In this document: positions 1 to 11,407 of the stretch, piece by piece
How positions within the stretch are numbered: the first letter of the stretch is position 1
Layout of the letters: each line of letters begins with the position of its first letter
Origin: Lichenostomus cassidix
Lineage: Eukaryota > Chordata > Aves > Passeriformes > Meliphagidae
Assembly: GCA_008360975.2 (NCBI GenBank)
Contig: VLJF02000034.1
Span: 186,001-250,000 of the forward strand
DNA length: 64,000 nt
Direction of reading: 5' to 3'
Position numbers and translations under genes: made by a program
The notes under the pieces: generated by a model
Told to the model about the DNA's origin: nothing
What the model saw: the letters and a program-made list of their open reading frames with translations, nothing else
Database searches by the model: none

Positions 1-390
1 ACCAAAAAAAGTTCATAGGGAACACCAAAAGTTAGTGGGAAACCCAAAAAAGTTCATAGGGAACATCAAAAATTCGGTAGGAACCCAAAAACGTTCATAG
101 GGAACCCCAAAAGTTAATAGAAAACTCGAGAAGTTCCTAGAGAACTCTATAAAAACTGCACAGGGAACCCTGAAAAGTTTATAGGGAACCCCGAAAATTA
201 GTGGGAAACCATGAAAATTCATCAGGAACCCTAAAAAGTTCATAGGGCACCCCGAAAGTTAATGAAAAACTCATGAAGTTCATAGGGAACCCAAGAAGTT
301 CATAGGGAACTCTGAAAAGTTCATAGGGAACCCCAAAAATTAATGGGAAAGCCTGAAAATTTGTAAGGAAGACAAGAAAATTCATAGGGA
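1..390. repeat. AAGTTCATAGGGAACCCC minisatellite
   Basis: About 20-25 bp units (AAGTTCATAGGGAACCCCAA), diverged, in the lipoxygenase intron after exon 7. AT-richer than its surroundings. Confidence 0.85.
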
Positions 391-878
391 ACTCCCCCGT
401 TTTTGGGGTCCCACCCCCGTTTTTGGGGTCCCAATCCCGTTTTTGGGATCTCCCCCCATTTTTAGGATCCCACCCCTGGTTTTGGGGTCCCACCCCCATT
501 TTAGGGTCCCACTCCCATTTTTGGGCTCCCCCCGTTTTTGGGGTCCCACCCCCGTTTTTGGGCTCCCACCCCCATTTTTGGGTTCCCCCTGGTTTTGGGG
601 TCCCACCCCCGTTTTTGGGGTCCCACCCCCGTTTTTGGGCTCCCACCCCCATTTTTGGGTTCCCCCTGGTTTTGGGGTCCCACCCCCGTTTTTGGGGTCC
701 CACCCCCGTTTTTGGGCTCCCACTCCCATTTTTGGGCTCCCCCCGTTTTTGGGGTCCCACCCCCGTTTTTGGGGTCCCCTGTCTTTAGGTCCCACCCCCA
801 TTTTTGGGTCCCACCCCCGATTTTGGGGTCCCAGTTTTTGGGGTCCCCCCGTTTTTGGGGTCTCCCCGTTTTTGGGGT
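391..878. repeat. TTTTTGGGGTCCCACCCCCG minisatellite
   Basis: About 20-bp units, 20 or more copies, ending at the exon 7 donor. Each unit is partly self-complementary (GGGGTCCCACCCC), so open frames on both strands are artefacts. Confidence 0.9.
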
Positions 879-883
879 CTCAC

Positions 884-1027
884 CTGGATGGCAATTGGCC
901 GCAGCTCCCCGTCAGGCCGCTGGTGCAGGAGGCACAGTGGGGCAGCGACGAATGTGGGGCGACCGTCGATGAGGGCAGTGGGGACTCCATCCAGCACCCC
1001 ATAATCAACCAGGTAGATGTTCCCCTC
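884..1027 (-). CDS. Lipoxygenase exon 7
   Basis: 144 nt after acceptor CCCCCCAG. It encodes EGNIYLVDYGVLDGVPTALI, then DGRPTFVAAPLCLLH and RPIAIQ, ending in phase 0 at GTGAGA. The first ~35 nt and the acceptor are repeated five more times upstream in the gene (to ~1905). Confidence 0.94.
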
Positions 1028-4000
1028 CTGGGGGGTCAGAGGGGAACCCCAAAAATAGGGGGAGACCCCAAATTCAAACCTCTGGAGACCCACAAACACC
1101 TGGGACCCCAAAATCCTGGGGACACCCAAATCAATGGGATACCCAAAGTCTGGGATCCCCCAAATCCCAGCACCCCATAATAGACCATGTAGATGTTCCC
1201 TGCCTGGGGGGGTCAGAGGAGAACCCCAAAAATAGGGGGAGACCTTAAATTCAAACCTCTGGAAACCCACAAACACCTGGGACCCCAAAATCCTGGGACC
1301 CAAAATCCCGAAAATACCCAAATTCTGGGATCCCCCAAATCCCAGCACCCCATAGTCGGCCAGGTAGATGTTCCCTGCCTGGGGGGGTCAGAGGGGAACC
1401 CCAAAAATAAGGGAAAACCCCAAATTCCAACCTCTGGAGACCCCCAAAAACCTGGGACCCCAAAATCCAGGGACCCAAAATCCTGGGGACACCCAAATCA
1501 ATAGGATACCAAAAGTCTGGGATCCCCCAAATCCCAGCGCCCCATAATCGGCCAGGTAAGATGTTCCCCACCTGGGGGGTCAGAGGGGAACCCCAAAAAT
1601 AGGGGGAGACCCCAAATTCAAACCTCTGGAAACCCACAAACACCTGGGACCCCAAAATCCTGGGACCCAAAATCCCGAAAATACCCAAATTCTGGGATCC
1701 CTTAAATCTCAACACCCCATAGTCGGCCAGGTAGATGTTCCCTGCCTGGGGGGTCAGAGGGGAACCCCAAAAATATGGGGAAACCCCAATTCCAACCCCA
1801 AGATCCTGGAGACACCCAAATCCCCAGAACACCCAAATTCTGGGATCCCCCAAATCCCAGCACCCCATAGTCGGCCAGGTAGATGTTCCACTCCTGGGGG
1901 GGTCAGAGGGGAACCCCAAAAATAGGGGGAGACCTTAAATTCAAACCTCTGGAGACCCCAAAAAATCCTGGGACCCCAAAACCCTGAGGACACCCAAATT
2001 CTGGGATCCTCATCCTCCCTGGGACCCCCAAATCCCCAAACACCTGGGGTCACCCCAAAATCCTAGGATCCCCAACCTCTTGAACCCCCCAAACACCTGG
2101 AACCCCAAATCCTGGGCTCCCCACCCTTCCTGAGGTTCTCCACCCATCGTGGCTGCCTGGAATCCCCCAAAAACCTGAGGTTACCCCAAAATCTTGGGGT
2201 CTCCAACCCCTGGAATCCCCAAAACATTGGAACCCCCAAATCCTAGGGTCCCCTCCCCATTGTGGCTGCTGGGACACCCCAAATCCTGGGGTTACCCCCA
2301 AATCCTGGGATTACACCAAATTCTGGGATCCCCATCACCCCTGGAACCCCCAAATCCTGGAGTTACCCCAAATCCTGGACTCCCCTTTTTGGGATTTTGG
2401 GGTTCGGGGGATTTTGGGGTTGGTTCCAGGGTATTTTGGGGTTTCAGGGGGGTTTTGGCGATTTTGGGGATTTTGGGGATGGTTCTGGGGGATTCTGGGG
2501 TCCTGGGTGATTTTGGGGTCCCAGGGGATTTTGGGTTCCCAGGGGATTTTGGGGTTGGTTCTGGGTAATTTTGGGGTTTCAGGGGGATTTTGGGGTTGGT
2601 TCTGGGGGATTTGGGGGTTGATTCTGGAGGATTTTGGGGTTCTGGGGGATTTTCGGGTTCCGGGGGATTTTGGGGTTTGGGGGATTTTGGGGTTCAGGGG
2701 ATTTTGGGGTCCCAGGATATTTTGAGGTCCTGGGGGATGTTGGGTTCCGGGGGGATTTTGGGTTTGGTTCTGGGTGATTTTGGGGTGATTTTGGGGTCTC
2801 TCACCTCCATCTCCCTGGCCAGCGAGGTCCCGGGGCCCAGGCTGGGTGCCACCATCGCGGGGGTGACAGGGAACTTGGGGGGCAGTTGGGGACAGCGGCG
2901 CAGCAACACGGGGTTCACCCCGCTCAGGAACTGCTCCCCGAAAAACGCGTCCTCCTGCCAGTGCTGCACCACGTACTCTGGGGGGGGGACAGGGACGCTT
3001 GGGGACACCTTGGGGACATCTCTGGGACACCCCCAGGGCCCTGAGTCCTCCCCCAGTGACCCCAAACTGCTGGGATGCCACCAAGGCCACCCATGTCCCC
3101 TCACTGGGTTCCCTCCTGTAACCCCAAATTCCTGGGACACCCCCATGTCCCCTCCAGTGTCCCCTCAGTTCCCTCCTGTGTCCCTGTGTGTCACCAATGT
3201 CCCCAGCGTCCCCCAATGTCCCAAATACCCCCAATCCCCGCAATGTCCCCAGTATCCCCATGTCTCCCAGGTCCCCAGTGTCCCAAATCCCCCCGATGTC
3301 CCCAATATCCCAAATGCCCCCAGACCTGACAATGTCCCCCTGATGTCCCCAGTGCCCCCAATGCCCCCAATATCCCCATGTTCCCCTGATGTCCCCAATA
3401 TCCCGACCCCCCCAGACCCCACAATGTCCCCAATGCCCCCAGACGCCCCAATGTCCCCAATATCCCCAGCATCCCCAGACCCCCGATGTCCCCCTGATGT
3501 CCCCACCGGTGACAGGGGTGTGGAAGCAGCGGAACACGCGGGTCATCGCGTCCACGCTGGGCCACGAGGTGGGCCGGGCCAGGAACCCCCGCAGCTTGGC
3601 CTCCAGGTTCCTGGGGACATCAGGGGACATTGGGGACATCGGGGGCTATGGGGGCATCGGGGGACATGGGGGCATTGGGGGACAGTGGGGACATCATGGG
3701 GATGGGGACATTGGGGGACATGGGGACGTTGGAGGACACAGGGACACTGGGGGACATGGCGACATTGGGGACATGGAGACCTTGGGGGCACTGGGGACAT
3801 CAGGGGGATTGGGGACAGGGGGAGGTTGGGGACACAGGGACATTGGAGGGTGATGGCGACAGTGGGGACATGGAGACCTTGGGGGCACTGGGGACACTGG
3901 GGGACACAGGGGCACTGGGGGACATGGGGACGTTGGGGGACATGGGGACATTGGGGACCTGGGGGGACCCAGAAATACAGGGGGATACAGGGACACTGGG

Positions 4001-7000
4001 GATGCAGGGGGACATGGGGACATTGGGGATCATGGGACATTGAGATTTGGGGGATACGGGGATTTGGGGGGACATGGGGACATTGAGGACATTGGGGGAC
4101 ATAGGGACAATTGGTGGTCACAGTGACATTGGGGACATTGGGGACACTGGGGGATATGGGGACATTTGGCAGTCACAGTGACATTGGGGGACACAGGGAC
4201 ATTTGGTGGTCACAGTGACATTGGGGACATTGGGGGACACTGGGACATCTGGTGGCCACAGTGACACTGGGGACATTGGGGACATTGCGGGGACAGGTTG
4301 GGGACATCGGGGATTGTGGGAGGGACAGAAGGACATGGGGGACAGATGGAGGGGACAGGGATGGATGGGGGGACACAGCAGAAGGGACACTGGGGACATT
4401 GGGGGGCGCAAGGACCCAGGAGGGGCAGCTGGGGACAGGGAGGGGCGTGGCTTAGGTGAGGGGCGTGGCTTAGATGAGGGGCGGGACCAGGACTGGTTTA
4501 GACCAATGGGGTAAGAGGGTGGAGCTTGGAGGGGCGGGGCAAAGACCGAATGGGCGGGGATAGTGGGGCAGGGGGTGGAGTCACGGATGGGGCGTGGCTT
4601 GGAGGGGGCGTGGCCAGGTTGGGGTTATTCCAGGTCAGCAGGGACAGATTGGGGGTGGATTTTGGGGTCAGGAAGGGTTAAGGGTGGACAAAGGGTCAGT
4701 GGTCACTCAGTGGTCATTCAGGGGTCAGTGGTCACTCAGTGGTCAGACAGGGGTCAGGAGGGGACTGGGGATCAGGTGAGTGCAGGCAGAGCAGGGTCAG
4801 GGGTCATGCAGGGGTTGGGGGTCAGGGTGGGCCAGTGGTCACTCAGGGTCACTCAGGGGTCAGTGGTCACTCAGTGGTCACTCAGGGTCACTCAGTGGTC
4901 ACTCACGCAGCGCTGCCCCGCAGGTAGAAGGCCGTGGCCTTGGGCAGGGAGTAGCTTAGGGGTCAGGGGTGGGTCAGGGTTAGGTTGGGGTGGGTCAGTG
5001 GTCACTCAGGGGTCAGTGGTCACTCAGTGGTCACTCAGTGGTCACTCACGCAGCGCTGCCCCGCAGGTAGAAGGCCGTGGCCTTGGGCAGGGAGTAGCTC
5101 AGGTCAGGGTCCAGCGGTGTCCCCAAGGGCAGCGCCCAGGGCAGGCCTGGGGCGAACGGGGCCAGCCTGGGGACACGGTGACACAGCAGGGTCACTCAGG
5201 GGGGACACAGGGGTGACAACACTGGGGGGACACAAGGGGATCACTCAGAGGGTGACACAGGGACACAGGAGGGTCACTCAGGAGGGGACACAGGGGGTGA
5301 CAACACCGGGAGGACACAGGGGTCACTCAGGGGATGGCAACACCAGGGGGACAGAGGGACAGTAGGTAACACGGGGTGACAACACCAGAGAGGGACAATA
5401 ACAGGGAAACACCGCTGGGGACACACACACACACCTGGGGGTGACACAGTGCCACCCCGGAGGTGACAGGGACACACCTGGGGGTGTCACCCGCCGGGAG
5501 GTGACACGGTGCCACCTGTCCCCTCACCTGTAGCGCCGGCGCTGCTGCACCAGGTGTCGCCGGCGCTGCCGCTGCAGCCGCGGGTGTCGCTCCATGGCCG
5601 GCGTGGTGGCTGCAGGTGACACCGTGAGGGACACGGGGGACAGGCAGGTGTCCCCAGGTGTCCCCAAGTGTCCCCAGGCCGTACCTGTGCCCTCGGGCAG
5701 CTCCCAGGTGCCATAGCCCTCCAGCCAGCGGTAGCACGGGAAGTGGAAAGGACCGAGGTGAGCAGCGTCATCGGCGTCACCTGCGGTGGCACAGGTGTCA
5801 CCTGAAGTGGTGATGTCACCTCTACTGTCACAGTGTCACCTGACGTGGTGACGTCACATCTACTGTCACAGGTGTCCCTTTTGCAGGGGTGATGTCACCT
5901 GTACTGTCACAGGTGCCACCTGTAGGGGTGATGTCACCTCTGCTGTCACAGGTGTCCCTTGTGCAGGGGTGACACCACCTGTGCCATTACAGATGTCACC
6001 TGTGGCAGTGGGGACATCACTGTGGCAGTGCTGAGGTCACCTGCCAGGACCACAGGTGTCACCTATGGAAGTGGTGATGTCACCTGTGGCAGTGGTGATG
6101 TCACTTTCAGTGTTATGAGTGTCACCTGGGCAGAGATTGTGATGTCACCTGCAGTGTCACAGGTGTCACTTTTGGAGCTGGTGACACCACCTATAGTGTC
6201 ACAGGTGTCACCTACAGAGATTGTGATGTCACCTGCAGTGTCACAGGTGTCACTTTTAGAGCTGGTGACACCACCTATAGTATCACAGGTGTCACTTTTG
6301 GAGCTGGTGACACCACCTATAGTGTCACAAGTGTCACCTACAGAGATTGTGATGTCACCTGCAGTGTCACAGGTGTCATTTTTAGAGCTAATGACATCAC
6401 CTGCAGTGTCACAGGTGTCACTTCTGCAAGCAGTGACATCACCTGTACTATCACAAGTGTCACCTGCGGCAGTGCCGATGTCACCTGTGCCGTCACACCT
6501 GTCACGACGTCACCTGCAGGGCCATCACCGTTACCTGTGGTGGCAGTGATGTCACCCGCAGTGTCCTCAGGCTCCTCCTCCAGCTCCTCCTCCTCCTCCG
6601 GGTCCTCCTCCTCATCGGTGTCCCCTGTCCCCTCGCTGTCCCCTGTCCCCTCGTCCTCTGTCCCCTCATCCTCTGTCACCTCGTCCTCCTCGTCCTCCTC
6701 GTTGTCACTGTCCTCGCTCTCGTCCTTGCTGTCCTCGCTCTCGTCCCCGCTGTCCTCGCTGTCCCCACACTCCCGGGGGGTCGCGGCGGTGTCCCCAAGC
6801 TGTCCCCACACGCTGAGGGTCTCCAGGTACCAAGAGCTCTCGGGGAGACCTCCGCAGGGACCTTTGTGCACCTGGACCAGCAGCAGGCGGCCCAGGGGAC
6901 TGGGGACACGGACCTCGTACTCTGTCACCTGAGGGGACACCAATGGGGACAGTGTCAGAGTGTCATTGTCACTGACTGCCCCAGGGGACAGGGGACACGG

Positions 7001-10000
7001 ACCTCGTACTCTGTCACCTGAGGGGACACAGGGACATCAATGGGGACAGTGTCAGAGTGTCATTGTCACTGACTGCCCCAGGGGACGGGGACAGGGGACA
7101 CGGACCTCGTACTCTGTCACCTGAGGGGACACAGGGACATCAATGGGGACAGTGTCAGTGTGCCACTGTCACTGACTGCCCCAGGGGACAGGGGACACAG
7201 ACCTCGTACTCTGTCACCTGAGGGGACACCAATGGGGACTGTGTCAGTGTGTCATTGTCAGTGTGTCACTGTCACTGACTGCCCCAGGGGACAGGGGACA
7301 CGGACCTCGTACTCTGTCACCTGAGGGGAAACGGGGACAGGGTGAGTGTGTCATTGTCACTGTGCCACTGTCACTGTGCCAGTCTGTGCCATTGCCACTG
7401 TCTGCCAGTGCCACTGTCACTGACTGCCCAGGGGACACGGACCACGTCCTCTGTCACCTGAGGGGACACAGGGACATCAATGGGGACAGTGTCAGAGTGT
7501 CAGTGTGTCATTGTCACTATGCCATTGTCACTGACTGCCCCAGGGGACAGGGGACACGGACCTCGTACTCTGTCACCTGAGGGGACACAGGGACATCAAT
7601 GGGGACAGTGTCAGTGTGTCATTGTCACTGTGTCACTGTCACTGACTGCCCCAGGGGACAGGGGACATGGACCTTGTACTCTGTCACCTGAGGGGACACC
7701 AATGGGGACAGTGTCAGTGTGTCATTGTCAGTGTGTCATTGTCACTGACTGCCCCAGGGGACACAAATCTTGTCCTCTGACACCTGAGGGGACATGGGAA
7801 CAGGGTCAGTGTGTCACTGTGTCATTGTCATTGTCACTGACTCACTGACTGCCCCAGGGGACAGGGGACACGGCCTCGTACTCTGTCACCTGAGGGACAT
7901 GGGGACATTTACAGGGATAGTGTCAGTGTGTCATTGTCACTGAGTCATTGTCAGTGACTGCACCAGCAGCTGCCCCAGGGGACAGGGGACACGGATCTTG
8001 TATTCTGTCACCTGAGGGGACATCAATAGGGACATCAATGGGGACAGTGTCAGTGTGTCATTGTCACTGTGCCACTGTCACTGACTGCCCCAGGGGACAG
8101 GGAACACAGATCTCATACTCTGTCACCTGAGGGGACATCAATAGGGACATCAATGGGGACAGCGTCAATGTCACTGAACATTGTGCTCTGTCACCTGTGG
8201 GAGGACACTGGGGACAGAGTCAGTGTGTCACCAAATCAGGTATTCAGTCACCTGTTGGGGGACATAACTGGGGACATTGTCACTGCCACCACACCAAGCA
8301 CTCAGTCACTTGCACAGGGACATTGTCACTGTGTCACTGTCACTGTGTCACTGTGTCACTGTGTCACTGTCACCGTGTCACTGTGTCACCGCACCAGGCA
8401 CTGGGTGTGCTCAGGGGACACTGGGAGGCAGCAAAGTCACCCGCCCGTGTCACTGTCACCGTGGCTGTGCTGTTGTCACCTGGCTATGGAGCTGTCACCC
8501 CTGCGGTGTCACTGTCACCATCACTGTGTCACCATTGCTGCAGTGCTGTCACCATCACCAGGCCACCGTTGTCACCTTCACAGCATCATTACTGTCACCA
8601 TCACCAGGCCACCATCTCTGTCACCATCGTCACCATCACCGCATCGTTGTTGTCACCATTGCTGTGTTATTGTCACTGTCACCATCACCAGGCCACCGTT
8701 GTCATCACTGCCATGTCACTGTTGTCACCATCACCAGGCCACTGTTGTCACCTTCACAGCATCACTGCTGTCACCATCACCAGGCCACCATTGCCATCAC
8801 CGTTGTCACCTTCACAGCATCATCACTGTCACCATCACCAGGCCACCACTGCCGTCACCACTGTCACCACTGCTGTGTTACTGTCACTGTCACCTTCACC
8901 AGGCCACCGTTGTCACCATTGCTGTGTCACCGTTGTCACCATCACTGCATCGTTGTCGCCATTGCTGTGTTACTGTCACTGTGTCACCATCACCAGGCCA
9001 CTGTTGTCACCACTGTGTCACCATTACTGTGTCACCATCACCAGGCCACCATCACCGTGCCACCGTTGTCACACCGCTGTGCCACCATCACCATGTCACC
9101 GAGCCACCATCACCCACTGTGAAAGTGTCACCGTGTCACCATCATTGCGCCACCGCTGTCACCACGGCTGTGTCACCACCACGGTGCCAGCGTTGCTGTC
9201 ACCGCTGTCAACACCACCGTGTCACCAGCACCCACTGGGGGACAGTGACACCCGTGTCACCACCCTGCATCGCCATTGCCACACTGCTGAGTCACCACCC
9301 CGTGTCCCCTGCCCCACCCTGCGGAGGATGGTGACACATGTGTCCCCAGGGCCACCCACGGAGGGTCACCTGTCACAGCCCCGCCCTGGGTGTCACCCCC
9401 ACGTCACCGAGTGTCCCCCACCCCCATCAACGCCGGGAACCCTTTCTGGGGTCCTGGGGACATTGGGGGGCTGGGGGACACTGTGGTCCCTTCCCCGGGG
9501 CTGCTCCTCTCTGAGGGGACACAGATGTCCCCCAGCCCCCCCAAAAAGGGACACAGATGTCCCCCAGCCCCCCCAAAAAGGGACACAGATGTCCCCCAGC
9601 CCCCCCAGAAAGGGGAGCCAGGAGTCGGGGTGTCCCCAAGAGGAGACCCAGCCCCCAGGAGGTGACCCAGGTGTCCCACGGGGGGCACTCATGCCCTCCC
9701 CAGCTGTCTGGGTGTCCCCCAGGCCACACCCGAGGTGACCCAGGTCCCCTCCAGCCCCCCCAGAGGTGACACAGCCCCCCCCAGCGTCCCCACTCTAACC
9801 CCCCAGAGCTGTCACAGTTTCCCCCAAGTATCTCCAGGTCACCCCCAGAGGTGACAACGACCCCACAGGGCCCCTCAGACCCTTCCAGAGGTGACACAGC
9901 CCCTCCAGGACACCCCCGGAGCTGTCACAACCCACTCAGGTACCTCCAGGTCACCTCAAGAGGTGACAATGACCCCTCAGGGCCCCTCAGACCCTTCCAG

Positions 10001-11407
10001 AGATGACAAAACCCCCCGAGTGTCCTCCATCTAATCCCCCTGAGCTGTCACAGCCCCCCCCAGGTACCTCCAGGTCACCACCAGAGGTGACAACGACCCC
10101 TCAGACCCTTCAGCTCCTCACTCCCCTCACATCCCCAATTCCCCTCATAATCCCCAATTCCCTCACAGCTCCCTCATTCCCCCTCACATCCCCAACTCCC
10201 TCACAGCCCCGATTCCCTCAAAATCACCCAATTCCCTCACATCCCAAATTTCCTCACATCCCAATTCCCCCCAAAATCCCCAATTCCCCTCAAAATCCCC
10301 AATTCCCCTCACATCCCCAATTCCCTCACATCCCTCAATTCCCTCACATCCCAATTCCCTCATAATCCCCAATTCCCCTCACATCCCAAATTTCCTCACA
10401 GCCCCAATTCCCCTCACAGCTCCCCAATCCCCTCACAGCCCCTCACTCCCCTCACAGCCCAAATTCCCTCAAAATTCCCCACTCCCCTCACAGCTCCCTC
10501 ATTCCCTCACAGCCCCTCACATCCCCAATTCCCCTCAAAATCCCCAATTCCCCTCAAAATCCCCAATTCCCTCACAACTCCTCACTCCCCTCACAGCTCC
10601 CAATTTCCTCACATCCCAATTCCCCTCACAGCCCCAATTCCCTCACAGCTCTCTCATTCCCTCACAGCCCCAATTCCCCTCAAAATCCCCAATTCCCCTC
10701 ACATCCCCAATCCCCTCAGAGCTCCTCACTCCCCTCACATCCCCATTCCCCTCACAGCTCCTCACTCCCCTCACAGCCCCTCATCCCCTCACAGCCCCAA
10801 TTCCCTCACAGCCCCAATTCCCTCACAGCTCCCAATTCCCCTCACAGCCCCTCACTCCCCTCACAGCTCCCTCATTCCCTCACAGCCCTAATTCCCTCAC
10901 AGCTCCCAATTCCCCTCACAGCCCCTCACTCCCCTCACAGCTCCCCTCTCCCCTCACAGCCCCAATTCCCTAACATCCCCAATCCCCTCAGAGCTCCTCA
11001 CTCCCCTCACAGCCCCTCACTCCCCTCACAGCCCCTCACTCCCCTCACAGCTCCTCACTCCCCTCACAGCCCCATTCCCCTCACAACTCCTCACTCCCCT
11101 CACATCCCCATTCCCCTCACAACTCCTCACTCCCCTCACAGCTCCCAATTCCCCTCACAGCCCCTCACTCCCCTCACAGCCCCTCACTCCCCTCACATCC
11201 CCATTCCCCTCACTCCCCTCACTCCCCTCACCCGTCCCTCCATCCCCCGCCGTGTCTCACCGCGCCGATGCCGAAGTCCGGCCCCCACCGATCCAGCGGG
11301 GTCCTGGGGCTGCTCCCGCGGCTCCCCACGAGCGTCACGGCGATGGCGTCGCTGGTTCCGGCGGCGGGAGCGGTGCCGGTGCGAACCCGCACCCTGTACA
11401 CGGCCAT
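884..11407 (-). CDS. Arachidonate lipoxygenase, ALOX15B/ALOX12B/ALOXE3-like, 5' part (exons 1-7)
   Basis: Non-heme iron lipoxygenase that would oxygenate polyunsaturated fatty acids at the membrane or cytosol interface. Eight coding segments join in frame: 11261-11407, 6556-6928, 5685-5780, 5528-5609, 5050-5166, 3507-3610, 2805-2977 and 884-1027 (1236 nt, 412 codons). The protein starts MAVYRVRVRTGT, as in epidermal-type lipoxygenases. An N-terminal PLAT beta-barrel (segments 1 to 2b) is followed by the start of the catalytic domain (HWQEDAFF, GVNPVLLRRC, GNIYLVDYG, APLCLLH, PIAIQ). Exon lengths 147, 82, 104, 173 and 144 nt and their phases fit the known ALOX gene structure. The iron ligands lie in later exons, left of base 1. 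The catalytic exons look closest to ALOX15B, but ALOX12B/ALOXE3 features are mixed in, so no paralogue symbol is given. The PLAT exon is split and carries an acidic insert (see findings). The gene shares a divergent promoter with FIS1. Confidence 0.9.
1028..1960. repeat. Lipoxygenase exon 7 acceptor-edge array
   Basis: Period about 175-185 bp. Copies of acceptor plus exon start (minus-strand words like GNIYLADYGVL) at about 1168-1217, 1342-1390, 1535-1580, 1712-1755 and 1861-1905. The true exon at 884-1027 is the most downstream copy. Confidence 0.9.
1961..2798. repeat. CCCCAAATCCTGGGG and GGGATTTTGGGGTT arrays
   Basis: C-rich units to about 2385, then G/T-rich GGGATTTTGGGGTTC units to the exon 6 donor. 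No exon seen. The GGGG spacing is suitable for G-quadruplexes on the plus strand. Confidence 0.85.
2805..2977 (-). CDS. Lipoxygenase exon 6
   Basis: 173 nt, the canonical ALOX exon 6 length. It encodes HWQEDAFFGEQFLSGVNPVL then LRRCPQLPPKFPVTPAMVAP and LGPGTSL, highly diagnostic for lipoxygenases and about two-thirds identical by eye to human ALOX15B. Donor GTGAGA. Confidence 0.95.
2978..3506. repeat. Lipoxygenase intron 5: mirrored GGGGACA/TGTCCCC repeats
   Basis: On the transcript strand it is G-rich after the exon 5 donor (3080-3500) and C-rich before the exon 6 acceptor (2980-3040). Confidence 0.85.
3507..3610 (-). CDS. Lipoxygenase exon 5
   Basis: 104 nt, the family's usual length. It encodes NLEAKLRGFLARPTSWPSVD then AMTRVFRCFHTPVT, equivalent to the 'KIKGLLDRKGLW..L..M..IF' segment. 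Donor GTGGGG. The residue pattern is divergent but position, length and phase fit. Confidence 0.83.
3611..5049. repeat. GGGGACATT array, GC-box stretch and GTCACTCAG array
   Basis: 3611-4435 is (GGGGACATT)n on plus. 4440-4620 holds GGGGCGTGGC boxes. 4690-4905 is a TCAGTGGTCACTCAGG array. 4909-4965 is a truncated copy of the exon 4 3' end with its donor. Confidence 0.85.
5050..5166 (-). CDS. Lipoxygenase exon 4
   Basis: 117 nt between acceptor CCCCAG and donor GTGAGT. It encodes a linker of the PGLP..L..P kind and then LDPDLSYSLPKATAFYLRGS, equivalent to the 'L.Y...K...F.L' stretch of lipoxygenases. A truncated donor-side copy lies at 4909-4965. Confidence 0.85.
5528..5609 (-). CDS. Lipoxygenase exon 3
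   Basis: Exactly 82 nt, phase 1 in and phase 2 out, the conserved ALOX exon 3 length. It encodes an Arg/Gln-rich helix (ERHPRLQRQRRRHLVQQRRR) in place of the family's L..HR..EL.ARQ.. helix. Donor GTGAGG. Confidence 0.85.
5685..5780 (-). CDS. Lipoxygenase exon 2b (PLAT end)
   Basis: After acceptor CCACCGCAG the frame gives DADDAAHLGPFHFPCYRWLE and then GYGTWELPEGTG. This matches the HFPCYQW..EG..L..GTA stretch that in other ALOX genes lies in the same exon as the preceding strands. It ends in phase 1 at GTACGG. Confidence 0.82.
5781..6555. repeat. GTCACCTGCAGTGTCACAGG minisatellite splitting the PLAT exon
   Basis: About 60-bp higher-order units of GATGTCACCTGCAGTGTCAC. On the transcript strand each unit contains CAGGTGACA, which resembles both a donor and an acceptor. 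It occupies the proposed intron between PLAT segments 2a and 2b. Confidence 0.85.
6556..6928 (-). CDS. Lipoxygenase exon 2a (PLAT core plus acidic insert)
   Basis: The acceptor CCCCTCAG precedes VTEYEVRVPSPLGRLLLVQV, then HKGPCGGLPESSWYLETLSV, the usual PLAT strands. The frame then stays open through about 70 residues rich in Asp/Glu (over 40 acidic residues). The proposed donor is GTGACA after phase 1 (GCG-G), which fits exon 2b. That donor is weak, and other GTGACA words occur inside the acidic run, so the 3' end is uncertain. Confidence 0.7.
6929..8250. repeat. Lipoxygenase exon 2a acceptor-edge array
   Basis: Twelve or more copies of TCTGTCACCTGAGGGGACA (exon start plus acceptor), for example at 7011, 7112, 7211, 7312, 7451, 7570, 7680, 7775, 7882, 8003, 8120 and 8187. 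Spacing is about 70-135 bp and each copy carries GACTGCCCCAGGGGACA filler. Confidence 0.9.
8251..9250. repeat. GTCACCATCACCAGGCCACC array
   Basis: GTCACTGT then GTCACCATCACC based units, many copies. Long low-complexity open frames (over 500 codons) run through it on plus; none resembles a protein. Confidence 0.88.
9251..10080. repeat. Diverged C-rich intron 1 sequence with a ~31-bp repeat
   Basis: Contains 3-4 copies of GGGACACAGATGTCCCCCAG (9517-9610) and a GAGGTGACAACGACCCC repeat (9820-10110). No exon found. Confidence 0.7.
10081..11250. repeat. CCCCTCACAGCTCCTCACT array
   Basis: About 10-11 bp units CCCCTCACAGC / CCCCAATTC, roughly 100 copies, immediately downstream of the exon 1 donor. 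On the transcript strand it reads GTGAGGGG repeatedly. Confidence 0.9.
11261..11407 (-). CDS. Lipoxygenase exon 1 (start codon, PLAT strands)
   Basis: The ATG is at 11405-11407 (minus). It encodes 49 residues, MAVYRVRVRTGT through RWGPDFGIGA, and ends in phase 0 at a GTGAGA donor. The 147-nt length equals exon 1 of other ALOX genes, which supports this start. Confidence 0.92.

Noticed and set aside
2335..4121. Long open frames rich in Gly/Trp/His/Pro (over 400 codons on both strands)
   Set aside because: They arise because GGGGACATT-type units rarely contain stops. They overlap real lipoxygenase exons in other frames and show no domain.
8069..9738. 420-510 codon frames of Ser/Pro/His/Cys
   Set aside because: Translation of GTCACCATCACC repeats in several frames at once; no splice or domain support.
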